DNA of 64,000 bases from Massospora cicadina. Taxonomy: Eukaryota > Entomophthoromycota > Entomophthoromycetes > Entomophthorales > Entomophthoraceae. The translations under genes were made by a program, and so were the position numbers. Where the stretch lies: positions 186,001-250,000 of the forward strand of contig JAKSZP010009202.1 in the NCBI GenBank assembly GCA_022478985.1, read 5' to 3'. Below, piece after piece: positions 10,690-23,056 of this stretch; within the stretch, counting starts at the first letter, position 1, and the number at the start of each line of letters is the position of its first letter. The notes below the pieces were generated by a model. It had not been told where the DNA came from. It saw only the letters and a list, made by a program, of their open reading frames with translations, and searched no databases.

Positions 10690-12512
10690 TTTTACTCTCA
10701 CCGCCTTTCACAAGCGCCAAACCCACCCTAAGTTGGCCATATTAATACCTGCTGCCCCCATATGTGAAAACGGTGCACCGCCTCCTGGCTTTTGTTGGGC
10801 ATCACTAAAACGCTCCAGACTGGCCCAGTTAGCCCAGAAAACACTTCCAGTCACTACATCCTTCCTCAGAACCTAGCTCACCACCTCACACGCTCCCAGG
10901 CGGTGCTTTGAAGCCCCCTTGGTGCTCTCTCAGAGAAATTTACATTTTGGCCTTCATGTTGAGTATGGGAACATCTTCCCCTATGTTAGCGCAGCCATCA
11001 TCAAGATAGCATGGCAGTTTATAAACCCACTAAATTTATATATTTCCGCCCCTTTACAGGGTACTTTGATCTCAGCTTCTCAAGTGAAGCCCACGCCATG
11101 GCAGCAGCACAGCTGCCTTTATTTTTATAAAAATACACCAATAGCAACGATTAGAACTCACTTGTTGAATGAGTCCATATTGGTGGTCCAGTTTGCTAGC
11201 TTGCCATCCCAACTCTCCCACTAACGCCTTCACCCTGAGCTCACAGAGGACTTGGCTGCCTATGGCGCTAACCCTATGTTGCAATTCAGGTTCTAAATGG
11301 CACAGATCGTCTTGCTGAGCTTCGCGCATCTGCTATGATCCACCCATTCTGGGAAACTCATCTCACAATACCTTTCTTTCCATGATCAGATTAGCCCCTG
11401 ATCATTTCTTCTGGGCATGCATTGAGAATAGCCACCCCATTTGTCTTTTGTGATTTTCCCTTTACCACTCAAAACACAAGTGCCCAGCGTATCACATCAT
11501 AGCTGCCTCTGCTGCTCCTCCCTCTAGCATAAGACTTACTACTAATTATACTGAAATTTTCACACTGAGGTAAATCCTTCCCCCACCCCAACTATCACAA
11601 GCGCTGCTCACACTGCTCCGCCCTACCAAGTGTCAACTGCCTTATCCATTCCTGAGAAGATGGCTGCTCATGCACCTGCAGAATTGACATGTTCCACTGT
11701 GAGTGGCCAATCAGCTTTAGCCACCCCACTAATTCCTGTCGCTAGCCCATAGATGGCTGTGTTGAATCCATTTGATGCCCTGGAATGGATCAATGATGAT
11801 GAAATTACCTATAAAATTAAACCTGACTTCGCCTGATCAAAATTTTTCACCTAACCTCCTGATTAACTTTCTGCTGCTGCTTTTGCCCTCATGCCAGTTT
11901 CCCCATTTACAAGAGTAATTATCAAAATTCTGTCAAAGAAGCTACTTCCCCACTGACTCCTTACTCCATCAAGCCCTCCATACATCAATTGAGCCACTTT
12001 GCAAGGGACTTTTTTTTACCTAACTTTCATAAAGATTTCCCCAATGACGCCAATCCTGATAGTGAAGAGCTAGCTTTGCAGCTGGCCACACATGCGTCAA
12101 TGCAGCAAGATCTTCACTTTATGACCATAACTTACACTCAAACCCGCCAGTGCATCAAATCTCCTACTGCATGCCTTATCTTTTAACCTTTACTGAATTT
12201 AAAATCACCAAATACACTGAGGTGATGCATACCACTGGCCTAATTGATGAGGAGAATCATCAACTCTTTATCCTTCTTCCACATGCCGCTGACGCTAACC
12301 TCATTTTTGTCTTCATTTGCTTGCCACTTGTAGCTAACGCCTATTGAAAATCCCCCAAACCTTTTTTTCTAAAGTGGATGCTTAAACTAGTGTAATAGCT
12401 CCATTCTAAGGTTCTTTTTATCTAACTATCCCTTTATTTAGCACCTGTATATAAAGATGCATGGAGGACCCCCTCTTGGGTTGGGCACCACTAGTACAAA
12501 AAAATAAAATAT
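10690..12512 (+). mobile_element. half-LINE copy 2, ORF1 only, many stops
   Basis: The same ORF1 protein as half-LINE copies 3 and 4 can be followed in broken frames. LHFGLHVEYGNIFPYVSAAI at 10943 matches LHFSLWVKYGRLF in copy 3. The FDLSFSSEAHA block is at 11066, VVQFASLPSQLS near 11185, and the DDEITYKIKPDFA block near 11800. The zinc knuckle at 11440-11480 reads CLL-stop-FSLYHSKHKC, so its second cysteine codon has become TGA. The 3' tail (12440-12500) is the same type I tail as copy 1: ATAAAGATGCATGG, then GGGTTGGGCACCACTAGTAC. There is no RT between the protein and the tail. Confidence 0.75.
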
Positions 12513-12849
12513 ATGATAAAAGCCTAAACTTTAACTGTGACAAGTAAACTATTTTTTCTTAGCATTATAATAAACTTCTATAGATGCCTACTAGTAAGCC
12601 AAAAGTCTAATTAAACTTTATTATCATAGAGATTTAAGTCAATAAAGCAGAGCATCTATTTCTAAGAAATTACTTTTCTATCAAAAAGCTGAAGTCTATA
12701 GCCCATCACCATCTTTTGCCAAAACAGACTGCAATTCTATAAAGGCTAAGTAATACACATTTGTAATATGACTAAAGTTCTTTATTACTTTAAACCACAA
12801 ATTTATACCTCACTTAAGACATTCTTTTAATTATTATCAGATTGCATAG
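12513..12849. other. AT-rich stretch without recognisable feature
   Basis: I see no gene and no family match between the tail of half-LINE copy 2 and the start of the LTR of family A at 12850. Confidence 0.4.
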
Positions 12850-13490
12850 TGTCAGAAAAGTAACAAGATGGATTCCTCCAATATTTTAAGCAGATTTGGC
12901 ATAAAATAGATCAATCCTGGCGGAATGGCTTATTGACTAAATTTTGTGGTTAATAGGTGAATTCTAGGTAGTTGCTCCACAAATTGGGTTGAGCTAAATC
13001 CAAGTATTCCACTGAGTTTGAAAGTTAGGATCGAGCGGGGCAATTGATGGCTCCAAATTAGTAAAAGGATCACCAGCAATTAATAGCTGAGGATGACCCA
13101 TTTGTATCAATTAAGTAATGTCAGCAGAACCTGAATATTTTGAGTTTGAGGCGGCCAAGGTTGTTTCTGGCGCCTCATATATATTAAATTAATGAGCGCC
13201 TGAAGAAGGCAAAATCCCCAAATAATCAATGAGGAGAGTCAAAACGTGTCATTGACAAGAAGCTGAGTTATTCTGAGTTACCTGAGCAACCAAAGCTGTT
13301 TCTGCTGCACTATTATTAAGTCAATTTTACATTTGATATTTATTTATATATAAATTTATATGGCTCATCAGCAACTCAAGGCTGAGGATGAGCCAAAACT
13401 AATAAATTTGGACATCAGGAATGATGGGGTGAGATGGGTTTCTTAAAGACTACATACTTTATTTAAAATTAAATTAAATGGAAAAGTAAG
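12850..13490 (+). repeat. LTR A copy 2, left part
   Basis: It starts TGTCAG and aligns by eye with the solo LTR A at 54593: GATGGA.TCCTCCAAT, then GGAATGG.TTATTGACT, then AGTA.AAGGATCACCAGC, and later GGACAT..GGAATGATGG. Similarity fades after about 13440. The missing 3' part of an LTR A, with TATA box and end CTGACA, is found at 24647-25040. The 9-mer aaaagtaag occurs at both edges of the intervening block (13482-13490 and 24638-24646). This suggests that LINE-beta inserted here and split the LTR. Confidence 0.65.
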
Positions 13491-14639
13491 AGAGGAGGGC
13501 GGAATATAGTTAATTTGGCTGAGGTTAAAGGACTGGAAAATTGGGCCACTAGTTTCTTAGCACCTCCGACCATTGCTGGTTGGTGATTGCCAACACTAGC
13601 CATGGTTCTAGCATCAACAGGCTTACAGGCCATTTGATCTTGAGTCAATTTATTGCTTCATCTCATATGATGAGTGATCCAGTGGGGAAAGCCAAATGTG
13701 TGGCTTTATAGCACCCAGGGATTAAACATGAGAAATTTGAGATCTGACAGAGATGGTCAGAAATAATCCAAATGGTCTTCAGTACCAAACGTTTTTGATG
13801 GGACGCTCATTGTCCAAACTCTTGGCAATGAGAGCTGAGTGTATCACCCATACACAATAATGGTAGATGAAGGCTCATAGTTGGATCTGGGCTGTTCTCA
13901 GGGTTTTTCAAAAAAGGTTCTGCAACAGATGCATTTCCATCAGCAATTGTTTACCTGAGAGGATGTATTGCATCGTTGACCAATAGTTTTTTGAACGTGG
14001 CTCATTCAGAATATCATTAGGCAATATATGCTTCTGGTTCAGCGCATATGGGGAACTCCTTGTGCAGGTAGTCCAGTCTGATTGCTTACCAGTTCTAAAC
14101 GTGCAGTATAAAATCTGCCAGGTGACTGACCGTTGTTTTGCCATTACTAGTTGGGAGTTGAGGCCTGAAAATAACTCCTTCATTTGATAGTTGGTGTCAT
14201 GGCCTTTGGCTGCCCAGTTGTTCAGAATTTGTGGTCAAGTGGGTTGGTTGCATCTGGGTTTTGTAATTAGATCTTTTTATTTGATTGGGATCAATTTGTA
14301 GCAAATTTTAATTGTCTTGGCAGCGTATTTGTGGAAAATTTGATTGCGCTCCTCCCAGTTCATTGCAGAAATCATCGGGAATTATGGGCTTTGACATCCC
14401 TGTGGATTTGGTTGGCACTCTAATCCAACAGTTTGAATGACCAGTCGCACTGGCGCACTACCTGATTGCACAGTCATCAGTAGTATGGGGTGCCATTTTT
14501 GGGAAGGCGTTCATGGGTGTTTCACCATCCATTTGCGCAATGATAGTGGGAAGACTGGCTTCTGAAGGCCCTGAAATCTATCCCAGTTTACATTCCAAGC
14601 TAGGGTTGAGCAGCGCATATGCATCTGTGTTAGACTAAG

Positions 14640-16089
14640 GAATCATTTGGCCCAGATCTGCTGAGCGTGGGTTTCAAAGTCCAAAAGGCCCATGCCCCCT
14701 TTGCTCTTTGGTTTGAACAGGGTCTCCAGGGCTATCAGTGCCACTTTTGCCTTAAACCATCGGAAGGTGAAGAGCATTGTCCTGATCTTTTTCTCTAGGT
14801 TCAGGCTCAATGGTAGCACATGGGGACATACCATATATTGGAGAAGATGAATACGTTGACAGCCAACACTTTCTCCTTGAGGCATAGTCTTTAATTTAAC
14901 CAGCTTGTCATTCAGACTGACAGACTTGATAGAACCTCTTTTTTGGTTTCCAGTACCACTGGCCCTTTGTAGTTAAAGAGTATCCTGAGGTATTGAATCA
15001 TCTGAGAGTTCTGGATTGGTGTTGTCAGTTGGCGGGCTGAATTTTGGGACACTAATCCTCATTACTGAGGTTTTTTTCCAAATTGATCTTCACGTTTGAC
15101 GCTAACTGGTATAAATCTAGGAGCTCCTTGTCGCCTTAAAGGTCTGTCAGTGAACTAATACCTGCTACCATGTCATCCATGAAGGCCAGAATTTTCAGAG
15201 GCAATTAGTTAGAGTGGATTAATCCCCGGAGTTTTGTGTCTGACACAGCCAATAGAACGTTCACTGCAAAGTTAAACAGAATTAGCAACATGGGATCACC
15301 TTGTTGGAGACCCTGCCATAATGGAATATCGTTGGTTATGCCTTCAGTGATGATTAATCTGGTGATCAGGCCTGAGTACAGAGTTGATATCCATGATCTA
15401 AAAGATTTGGGAATACCAACCGCCTTTAGAGCCACATGTAGGAAGGATCACGCTACCTAGTTGTAAGCTTTCTCAATGTCAAGGAACATGGGATAGCCCT
15501 GTTCAGATCCCAACATGTCCTGCAGCACGTTATGGACAGTATCAATACTGCCCCAGATGCTTCAGACATTGATAAGCCCGTTTTGGACCTTATGCATCGT
15601 ATGAGGTGTCATTGCCATTAGCTGATTCATTAAGATGTGCATGAGCAGCTTATAGTCGACATTGGATAGAGCAATTGGGTGCCAGGTTAGAGTTGGCGTT
15701 GGAGTCCCTTTTGGTACAAGAGTACAATTCAGATCATTTGGCCTTCTGGGATTTTTTGTCCGTTTTGCAAGCAGTGGTTGAAGAAGGATTTGAGCTCCGG
15801 CGAAATATGGTTGCAGAATGCATTATAAACTTCTATGCACTTGTTATTGGGTCTGGCGCTTTCTTCTTCAGCAATTCTTTTAGCGCCCATTTGACTTCAT
15901 TGATCAAAATGTTGGCAGACAAGTTAGTGACATCTTCTGGCATACAGGCCCCAAGTGAAGATTTGGCAAGTAGCTAGGGCTTCTGTCGCCGTTTTGCTCA
16001 TCTCTCCTTTGGTGGAATAGCTCACCATAGAAACGTTCAATCTCCCACTTGATTGTTTCCAGGTCCATTGTTACTTCCCCTGTCATCAT
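14640..16089 (-). pseudogene. LINE-beta reverse transcriptase, broken
   Basis: Reading the minus strand, the linker DLETIKWEIERFYGELF (16089-15904) leads into an RT. The palm part is clearest at 15435-15205: GIPKSFRSWISTLYSG, then GLQQGDPMLLILFNFA. The catalytic box reads FMDD at 15183-15172 (family F/Y-x-D-D), so both aspartates survive. The C-terminal block GGMGLLDFETHAQQIW lies near 14700-14643 and corresponds to GGMGLLDF in LINE-alpha. There are many stops and frameshifts between these pieces. LQQGDP and SWISTLY distinguish it from LINE-alpha. Confidence 0.8.
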
Positions 16090-16489
16090 CTTTTCCTCTC
16101 ATATCCTAGCCTTGGTTTGGATTTCCTTGAGGTGTGCCAGGCTCTCCTTGGTCATCATCCCCACTGAGCTCTGGTATCAATAGATAGCATTGATCCATCA
16201 CTCTGAGTCCTATTTTGCTATTAAGGCCTGATACCATTTATGAGTTGTTTAGTACTCGCTCCACCATTCTTTGCTGTCCTTCTGGGAGAGTTTTAACCTC
16301 TCAAGTGCATCTTTTAGCTGCTTTGCAATGGCAGTTTGCTTGTAGGTAGTCTCTTTCTTAAACATATTACTATTGTTCTTAATATTCACTTTGATCTGGT
16401 TTATCTTTACAGAGGATATATCTCAAGGTGGCAATCCAGATATGCGTCCAGTCAATCTAATCCCACTTCTATAGTCCAGCGCCCCTCCT

Positions 16490-16886
16490 CGTCCCTCAGC
16501 ATGGCTGGTGCCAACTGCCATTCTCAGTTCCTCAGGGGTTTGTCCAGATCAATTTCCACATGATGATCATATAGTTGATTTCAGCAATTATACTGACCTC
16601 AGTGTTGAATATCAGCGCTTGAGATTGGATGACACAGTATGTAATCCAGGCGCAAACCAGACTGTGGGGATCCAGTGGGGCCATATGACCACCACATTAG
16701 GTTGGCCAGATCATCCTACTTGTTGATTGTGAGACATATCCCTGATTTGACTAAGTATTCTAGCATCTCATTGGCCTTATGGTTGGGACTTTCAATTTTT
16801 GAGAATGTATCCTGACTTAAGTTTGTCCAACAGAGTAAGCCTTCTACTATAACTGTCATCACCTTAGCTTATACTTCCGATAAAAT
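16490..16886 (-). pseudogene. LINE-beta endonuclease, C-terminal half
   Basis: On the minus strand, after half-LINE copy 3, the endonuclease resumes. MLEYLVKSGICL, SGLRLDYILCHP (family SRxDYI) and YDHHVEIDLDKP (family SDH) are legible across stop codons. The N-terminal half of the same domain lies at 19210-18813, on the other side of the half-LINE. Confidence 0.7.
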
Positions 16887-18812
16887 ATTTATTTGAGGTA
16901 CACTGATGAGGGGATGGACATTACCAATGCTTGATGAGCAAAAAGAATGAATGAACAGACCTACCCAAACAGAATGAGTCAAACACCCAAAATGAGCGAG
17001 CAAAACACAAATAGAAGAGATCACAACCAACCAGGTGGGACAGCGATGAGCTGCTCATCCACCATGGTGGAAGGGGAAGGGGATCAGGGGCTCATCCTTG
17101 GCATTGGAGTCCTCCTCATAGGAAAAAGTGCAGGTTAAGGCGGATAGCAATGTTGTGGGGTGATCAGCAACATGTGGGTTGAGATTGTTGATGATTTGAT
17201 GGTTGTGGAAATTACCTCCAGAAAGAATTTCACCTTTGTACTGGGATAAGCAATGTTCCTCATAAAGGCGGATGGAAGAAGCTGGGATAACAAAGCAGTG
17301 GTGGTGCAGGTGACTTTTGGCTTGTTCTGAGAAGCGACAAACACTTTCTGGATAGTGGCAGCTGTTTGTTAGTAGAGGATAGGGATGTCACGTTTGCCCT
17401 GGTGACAGAGTTGGGGCAATGATGGGAGGACGGATACCCTTGGCTAGTATTGCCACTGATGTGGAAGCACACTCATGGATGTCAGCATTATCTGGGTGAT
17501 CAGCTGCTGCTTCAGCGAGCTGGTGGGTAAGGCGGAACACATTGGCACCCATCTGGGGGCCATAAAAATGGCGAGGGAACTGAATGAGGTGCTTTACCTG
17601 GATAAATTCTTTGATGTGGACTTTCTGTTGTTCAATAACATTTCTCACTTTATCAGTTTCAACTAATGAGGACCATGGGATTAAGTCATACAGGAATTTG
17701 TTGTTGGTGAATTGATAGGCCGTGGCTATCAATTGAAGAATAGTGTGGGACCAAACTGTTGTCCAAGCTGTCTCCTGATTGGTTGAAGCGCATGTGGCCC
17801 TGGGCTGAGGAGGGGCCTGATTGGCAGCTGCAGGCGCTGCAGCAGCTTCAGGCTTTGGGGGAGGGGGAAGGATTGTACCCCATACCAGAAAGGCAGTAGG
17901 GTGTGTGGTGTATTGTGAGCCAGATGGAGGCAACACAGGTCTGGTGGAAGCAGCAAGAGAGGGGCAATACACTTTGAGAGACTTAAATTGAAGCAGAATA
18001 GACAGATGGTCCGCTCACCCTTTATGCGGGCCTAGAATGGGTGATCAGGGACAGAAGGAATGATGGCGCTGGGGGATCAACAAAAAATTTTCGTTAAAAT
18101 TTAGGCTAACTGTGGCAAATTGTTAAGGACAGAAAGGCGAGAAGCCCCATTGGGGATCACAAAGTGAAGGATGGGGTTGAAGCTGTACGCTGCCAAACAT
18201 TCCATTAACTTCTGATGAAGCACCATGGGGGAAAGGTGTGTGGGCAACCCTGCGAATTGAACCACCATAGTGGTGTCTGTGGGGAGCCAGGTGCACATTG
18301 TTGGGATAGGGGTGCCTTGGAAAACCAGGGGCATGGTGGCCGCTGTGGTGGCGTCAGCTTTACAAGTGAAGACTAGATCAAAATACCCCTTATAGGGGCA
18401 GAACCTATGAAACTGGCTGGCCGCATCACCACCTGGGCCATGTCAATAATAGCTTTTTTGGCATATGTGAACAATCTCCCATATTTGACCCAAAGGCTGA
18501 AATGCAGCTGGGAATGGGGGAGAACAAGTGGGCTATGAGGCACTGGATGGTCATGTGCAAGATGGATGACGAGATCCTTGGGCGGAATAAACCAGCATGA
18601 TGATTTGGTGGGACTGGATGAACCAGTCCAAGCACATTTTCGCGCCAAATGGAAAATGATAGGTGGGATTTTTCTGCTACCCCACATGGGAGCAGCTAGC
18701 GGAGAATCCAAGGTCATCAGGAAGTGAATGGGGGAGGTAGTCATAGGTTAGAAGACTTAATTTACTTTTAACTTAATCAAATCCACTCAAAAGTTACTCC
18801 AAGCGGAAAGAG
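16887..18812 (-). mobile_element. half-LINE copy 3, full-length ORF1-only element
   Basis: This 1.9-kb element sits inside the LINE-beta endonuclease. Its 5' end (minus, near 18812) reads ACTCTTTCCGCTTGGAGTAA, matching copy 4 near 62660. It encodes only an ORF1 protein and ends in a type II tail (ccatcccctcatcagtgtacc region, 16890-16915), which resembles the tails of LINE-alpha copy 3 and half-LINE copy 4. No RT is present between ORF1 and tail. The AT-rich borders hide the target duplication. Confidence 0.75.
17040..18744 (-). pseudogene. half-LINE ORF1 protein (copy 3), frameshifted
   Basis: On the minus strand the N-terminal part (18744-18373) contains SPLAAPMWGS and VKYGRLFTYAKKAIIDMAQ. 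A frameshift leads to 18334-18101 (VFQGTPIPTMCTWLP, VVQFAGLPTHLSPMVLHQKL), then to 17972-17388. The knuckle position reads CLFCFNLSLSKC and has lost its histidine. A Pro/Ala linker (PPPPKPEAAAAPAAANQAPP) precedes an alpha-rich C-terminal domain ending near ADHPTTLLSALTC (17160-17120). The middle block is homologous to LINE-alpha ORF1 (WLDLGF and GLAVYG motifs), but the C-terminal domain is different. Frameshifts make it non-functional. Confidence 0.75.
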
Positions 18813-19210
18813 TACTTTCAATAAATAAATTCAAAAAATTCAGTTTTTGTGGGCTTTGGCGGGGCATAAACAGCCAACACACGAAGGCTCTTGCCAGTTT
18901 CCCTATTTGTAGCAATTGCTATTAAGATCCTTTCAGTGTGTGTTTCCTCCATGAGTACCAGGTCTATTGTCCTATTCTGTGTGAGAATTGCCACATGATC
19001 CAATCAGAGGGCTTGACAGCCTATTTGGCGGGACCATGGGTGGTTTTTTGCATTGCAGTTCAAGCTCTGCACCGTATCCTTTTAGTTACCTGCTTGTGTT
19101 TCCAATATTAAGATTAGGTCAACATTATTATTGTCTTAAAGTGATGAGTCTTCCGCCTTATCATTTATATTGCTCGCCATCCCCCAAGCATTTTTAGTCA
19201 CAATTTTCAT
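18813..19210 (-). pseudogene. LINE-beta endonuclease, N-terminal half
   Basis: The minus strand from 19210 reads MKIVTKNAWGMAS, then DLILILETQAG (glutamate motif), DHVAILTQNRTIDLVLMEE and LRVLAVYAPPKPT. This is the usual order of an APE-type LINE endonuclease. It stops at FFEFIY, exactly where half-LINE copy 3 begins. The C-terminal half resumes at 16886. Confidence 0.75.
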
Positions 19211-19497
19211 TTCCAGATGCCTGACCCATGGGTATGAGGTTTGGTATTATTTTATGGGTTATGCATGAAGTCGCAGATGGAAGTTTGATTACTGGCAAAT
19301 GTAGTCGCTGAGGGTGGGTGGGAGGTATTGTTTGGATTTTGGGGTCAGTTGGTTGGAACTGGGATAATGTTACTAGGCATTTTGTGCACCACGAATTCAG
19401 TCTCTATCCCTGTCTCCCTATTGATAGATAAAGGGAATGGTTTTTTTACCAGCTCTGGGGGAGCCTTGTCTCTAATGGAAGTGTGGCAGATTCCCCC

Positions 19498-22201
19498 TCA
19501 ACCATTAATTAGCTTTTTGCCCATCGTTAGGATTGTTGGTGGAACTGGTGTTTTTCTTGGTGTTTTGGTGAGCTGACTTTGCCAATTTGTAAATTTAATT
19601 GTTTGTTTAGTAGTCTCCTCAGGTTTATTCACTGACGATTTCCAAGTTGACTTCTTGTTCTCTTTTACCTTGTCAGGATTTGAGTTTGATTTATTTGCTT
19701 CTTGCGCTGATTGTCCCTTTTTGGGGATTTTTTGGCCCGCCTTCTGCCATCGTTTTTCTTCCAGGATCATCCATTCAGCTTGGGGGTGGTCATGGTACGA
19801 TCAGTTTGGGACTCATTCTTTCATACATTTTGTAGGCTTTGGGATTTGGGTTAATGAAGGGTTCATCATCCAATTTGGGTTGTTTGGCCGCTTCTTTCTC
19901 CCATTTTTCCCTATGGGTGAAGTCCAACTCATGTTGTTGGCGCTTCATATCTGCGACCTCTGTTAGGTTACAAGGAATCCACTTCTTGGACTTTAGTCAA
20001 AGGAAGGTTTTTGTACTAAGTTTTGTGACCCCACCAAAGGGGTCATATTCATAATTTAAAGGGTCTTCCCTTTTTGACGGTGGCATTGGGCCATTGTAGG
20101 CCGGTCTGATAGCAGAACCAGCACACTGGTTTTGCATCCTATTGCTTGATGTATACAACTCTACTTAAATCAGACAGGCGGATGAAATAAGTTAGTGTGA
20201 TACTGTTCAGTTTCATCCAAGGTGCCGGTTTATAGAGCGCTTTGACTGTTCAAGGGCAAAGGCACTTTGTGATATAATCACCACCAGCTTGTCAGAATTC
20301 TTGAACTTCTCTATAATACATTAATCTAATATGGATCGCTTCATGCACCCATTCCCTCTCTCAATCAGTCAAGAGATTTTGGAACAAAACCCATTGGGCG
20401 GTCGGTTCACATATCTAGTTGGTTATATTCATAGATAAACTTCCTTATATTTGATGCTGATCTCAAGGATTTTTTAATCTAGTTTGCCTGGGATAGCTAT
20501 TTCAATGTAGCCTATTTGGGTACCCAGTGGTGGTTGAAGTCCCTCCCTGTCAGTACCTTGTTGAGCTCCTGATAAATTGACATTATCAGGTCGGACCACT
20601 CCTCCTCCTCCACCAGATGCAAGTGGATTTGGATTGCATCCTTCAGATATGATTTGGGCGCCAGGCAGTCTGTGAAGCCTCCGCTGATCAGTTAACAGAT
20701 GTACTCAATATGGCTCCCCACCTCATTCCATGTGTTTTCGTTGGTTTGGGTTGCCGCTGCGCTGTACAACTTGGATTTCAGGTTATGCTTGGGTATCTCA
20801 GCAGAGGCCTTTCATTTCATCATCCAGCTAAATGATTCATCAAGGCTGAAACCCCAATTGAGGAACGCCTCAACCTGGTGTATGCTAATTCCTCATCAGT
20901 TGATGCTTCTGGCCATTTGTGCGCCAATCTCTAGGCTTTGCCAGTTGAGGGCATCCATCAGCAAAAATCCCAGCTGGTACCATAGGAGGGCGGATTCCAG
21001 CCTGCACGTTGAGTGCAGGTACTTTTGGAGGGCTTCCAGCATAATCAAACTAAGCTGGCACCAGTTCTTTACCATTACACTGCTCCATCCGCCATACATG
21101 AAAATCCGTGCCATGGCAGCCAGTATTCCTGCTTTGCTCCACTGGAAGGCTTCTGATGGGAAAAATCCTTTGGCAGCGTATGGGCAGCTACCAATGGTTA
21201 TGGAAAGGATTGTTTCCAGTTCTAGATGGTTTAGATTCGAATTCCCACTTTGAGCCATTACCAGCCCAAATCTGGGGTCATAACCCCTTTATCGCTGTTG
21301 CCAACTGTGGTAAAACCTTGTGTTCCATCCACAGTTGAGCTGACATAAGGGCGAACCCTGTGGCGTCCCAGTCTGCAGATCAACCAGTGTGGCGACGTCA
21401 TGCCAGAGTTTTCATTTTGTGATAGGGAACGGCAAGCCCTGGAGAGTTTTGTGGATAAGCTTTGTCACTCCCAGACCCGCCCACTCACAAACTTGATAAA
21501 TACTGGCCCCCATGTGGAACCAGTATTTATCTTCCAATGGGGTGAACCCATTGGCGGACCATTTGATGGCCTCTTCTGGTGACCAATCCTGGAAGGGCCC
21601 CCAAACCACTGACTTCTCCTTTATCCAGCTCACCTTCATCATGTTGGATGCAGTGGCTGGTGGAATATGAGTATATGACAAGTGTAAGGCTTTGGTAGCC
21701 TTAAAACTGACCGCAATCCATGGCAGTGCCTCCTCTGAGGAGAACGTGATATTGTACCATTCCAGTGCAGTATCAGCTGGAATGGTATGTCAAGCCCACT
21801 TGAGGGTGGTTGAAATGTTTGAAAAACTGTTTTACATAATTGATTAGTTACGGTGGGGTAAGACCTGAGTATCTGATGGCCTGGGTAACTTTCGCTGGCA
21901 TGCTGGCCTTATTGTACTTCATTACATTAAGGATGTCAATTCATGCTGCAATTCATGGCTTTGCGTCCACCAGCTTCAAGTCTTCCAGAACTGCATCTTT
22001 AATTATCTTATGCTTGAGGGGGAGTTTCATCCACTCCAGGGCATCCTCAGTTTGAATATGTGACAATTTGAATACCATCACCATGTCAAATGATATCTGG
22101 GTGTTGAGCCAGCATTTGGCTGCCCCAACAGAAAATTTATAATCCTTCCAGATGGCCACAATGGTGGGCATAATGCTTTTTGAGATCCACTGAATCGCCA
22201 T
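19498..22201 (-). pseudogene. LINE-beta ORF1-like protein, broken
   Basis: Minus-strand reading from 22201 gives a long Trp-rich, largely helical-looking protein. Pieces are at 22201-21953 (WISKSIMPTIVAIWKDYKF), 21681-21412 (WGPFQDWSPEEAIKWSANGF) and 21258-20896 (FQWSKAGILAAMARIFMYGG). The tail at 20050-19498 is strongly charged (RQQHELDFTHREKWEKEAA; KKGQSAQEANKSNSNPDKVK). It lies directly upstream of the endonuclease, where LINE ORF1 belongs. I recognise no domain and no zinc knuckle. The assignment rests on position, orientation and the basic C-terminus. Confidence 0.55.
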
Positions 22202-22246
22202 TAAATATGGGAACTGTAGGGTCTCCTATCGCTTAATTTTTGTGAG

Positions 22247-22276
22247 AGGACATGCTAGGCTGTGCTAGCATGTCCT
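22247..22276. other. perfect 12-bp inverted repeat (hairpin)
   Basis: Aggacatgctag, a 6-nt loop (gctgtg), and ctagcatgtcct form a perfect 12-bp stem. It lies between the start of the LINE-beta ORF1-like region on the minus strand and a set of plus-strand open frames. A terminator-like or RNA structural role is possible but not shown. Confidence 0.6.
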
Positions 22277-22639
22277 TCTAGATGGGAGTGTACTTCACTG
22301 GGCTCTTGTTGACAATTTGACTACAGTTGGAGTTTCATCCCCTTCCAGCTGCACTCTTATTTTTTTGGATGAACTTTCCCAGGCATCTGATTCTTCGGAT
22401 TTGGTTCCCAATACTCCTCCATCCCCATCAGGGGTGATCCTCAATGTTTACTCAACCTTACAGATCAATTTTGGACTTGTTTTGCCCCCTGTCAACTGGA
22501 ATTTTTCAGGGATTGTCCCTGATGGTTTGCTCAGTTTTCAGTTTGATTATTATCAGGAATCATCCTATCCCAACTGGTCATTGTCAGGAATGTTGCAAGT
22601 CTCGGGGAGTGTCCTTTGGCTCTCAATTGAGCTATCTTT

Positions 22640-23056
22640 ATGTTCCCAAATAAGAAAACACTGAAGAGGATGGCGGTACCCCTCATCACCCAGGGTGACT
22701 TCGCCCACGTAGTTGATGAGCAATGGGTGATAGCCCGTCCGCTTTGGATCCCGCCCCCAATTCCCTCACTAACCTCAGCAGAACTGTTGCAGGGAATTAG
22801 TGAAATCTGTGCTGAGATTATTGAACTGAAATCGGTTAGATCTAATTTGGGCAGCAATCAGGCTGATGGCCAAAATTTGAATGGCTGTAAAAGTATGAAG
22901 AATGAGATATTGGCCGGATCACCCAACAGTTCCAATTTGATCCCAAAATCAGTAGAACAAATATCAGGTGACATTGATGAGAGTTTGAAGCCCTCTGATA
23001 GTAATTTGGATGTTGTGCCCGATGAGCTACTATTGACTGAACAAATGGTTAAATGA
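22640..23056 (+). CDS. hypothetical protein, 138 aa
   Basis: An open frame without recognised domain. It is hydrophilic with an acidic C-terminal half (SGDIDESLKPSDSNLDVVPD) and the segment PLWIPPPIPSLTSAELLQGI. An overlapping plus-strand frame (22317-22664) runs into it and may be an out-of-frame extension. No promoter or splice evidence is visible. It lies in the uncertain 5' zone of LINE-beta but on the opposite strand, so it may be chance or a remnant of another element. Confidence 0.25.
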   Translation: MFPNKKTLKRMAVPLITQGDFAHVVDEQWVIARPLWIPPPIPSLTSAELLQGISEICAEIIELKSVRSNLGSNQADGQNLNGCKSMKNEILAGSPNSSNLIPKSVEQISGDIDESLKPSDSNLDVVPDELLLTEQMVK

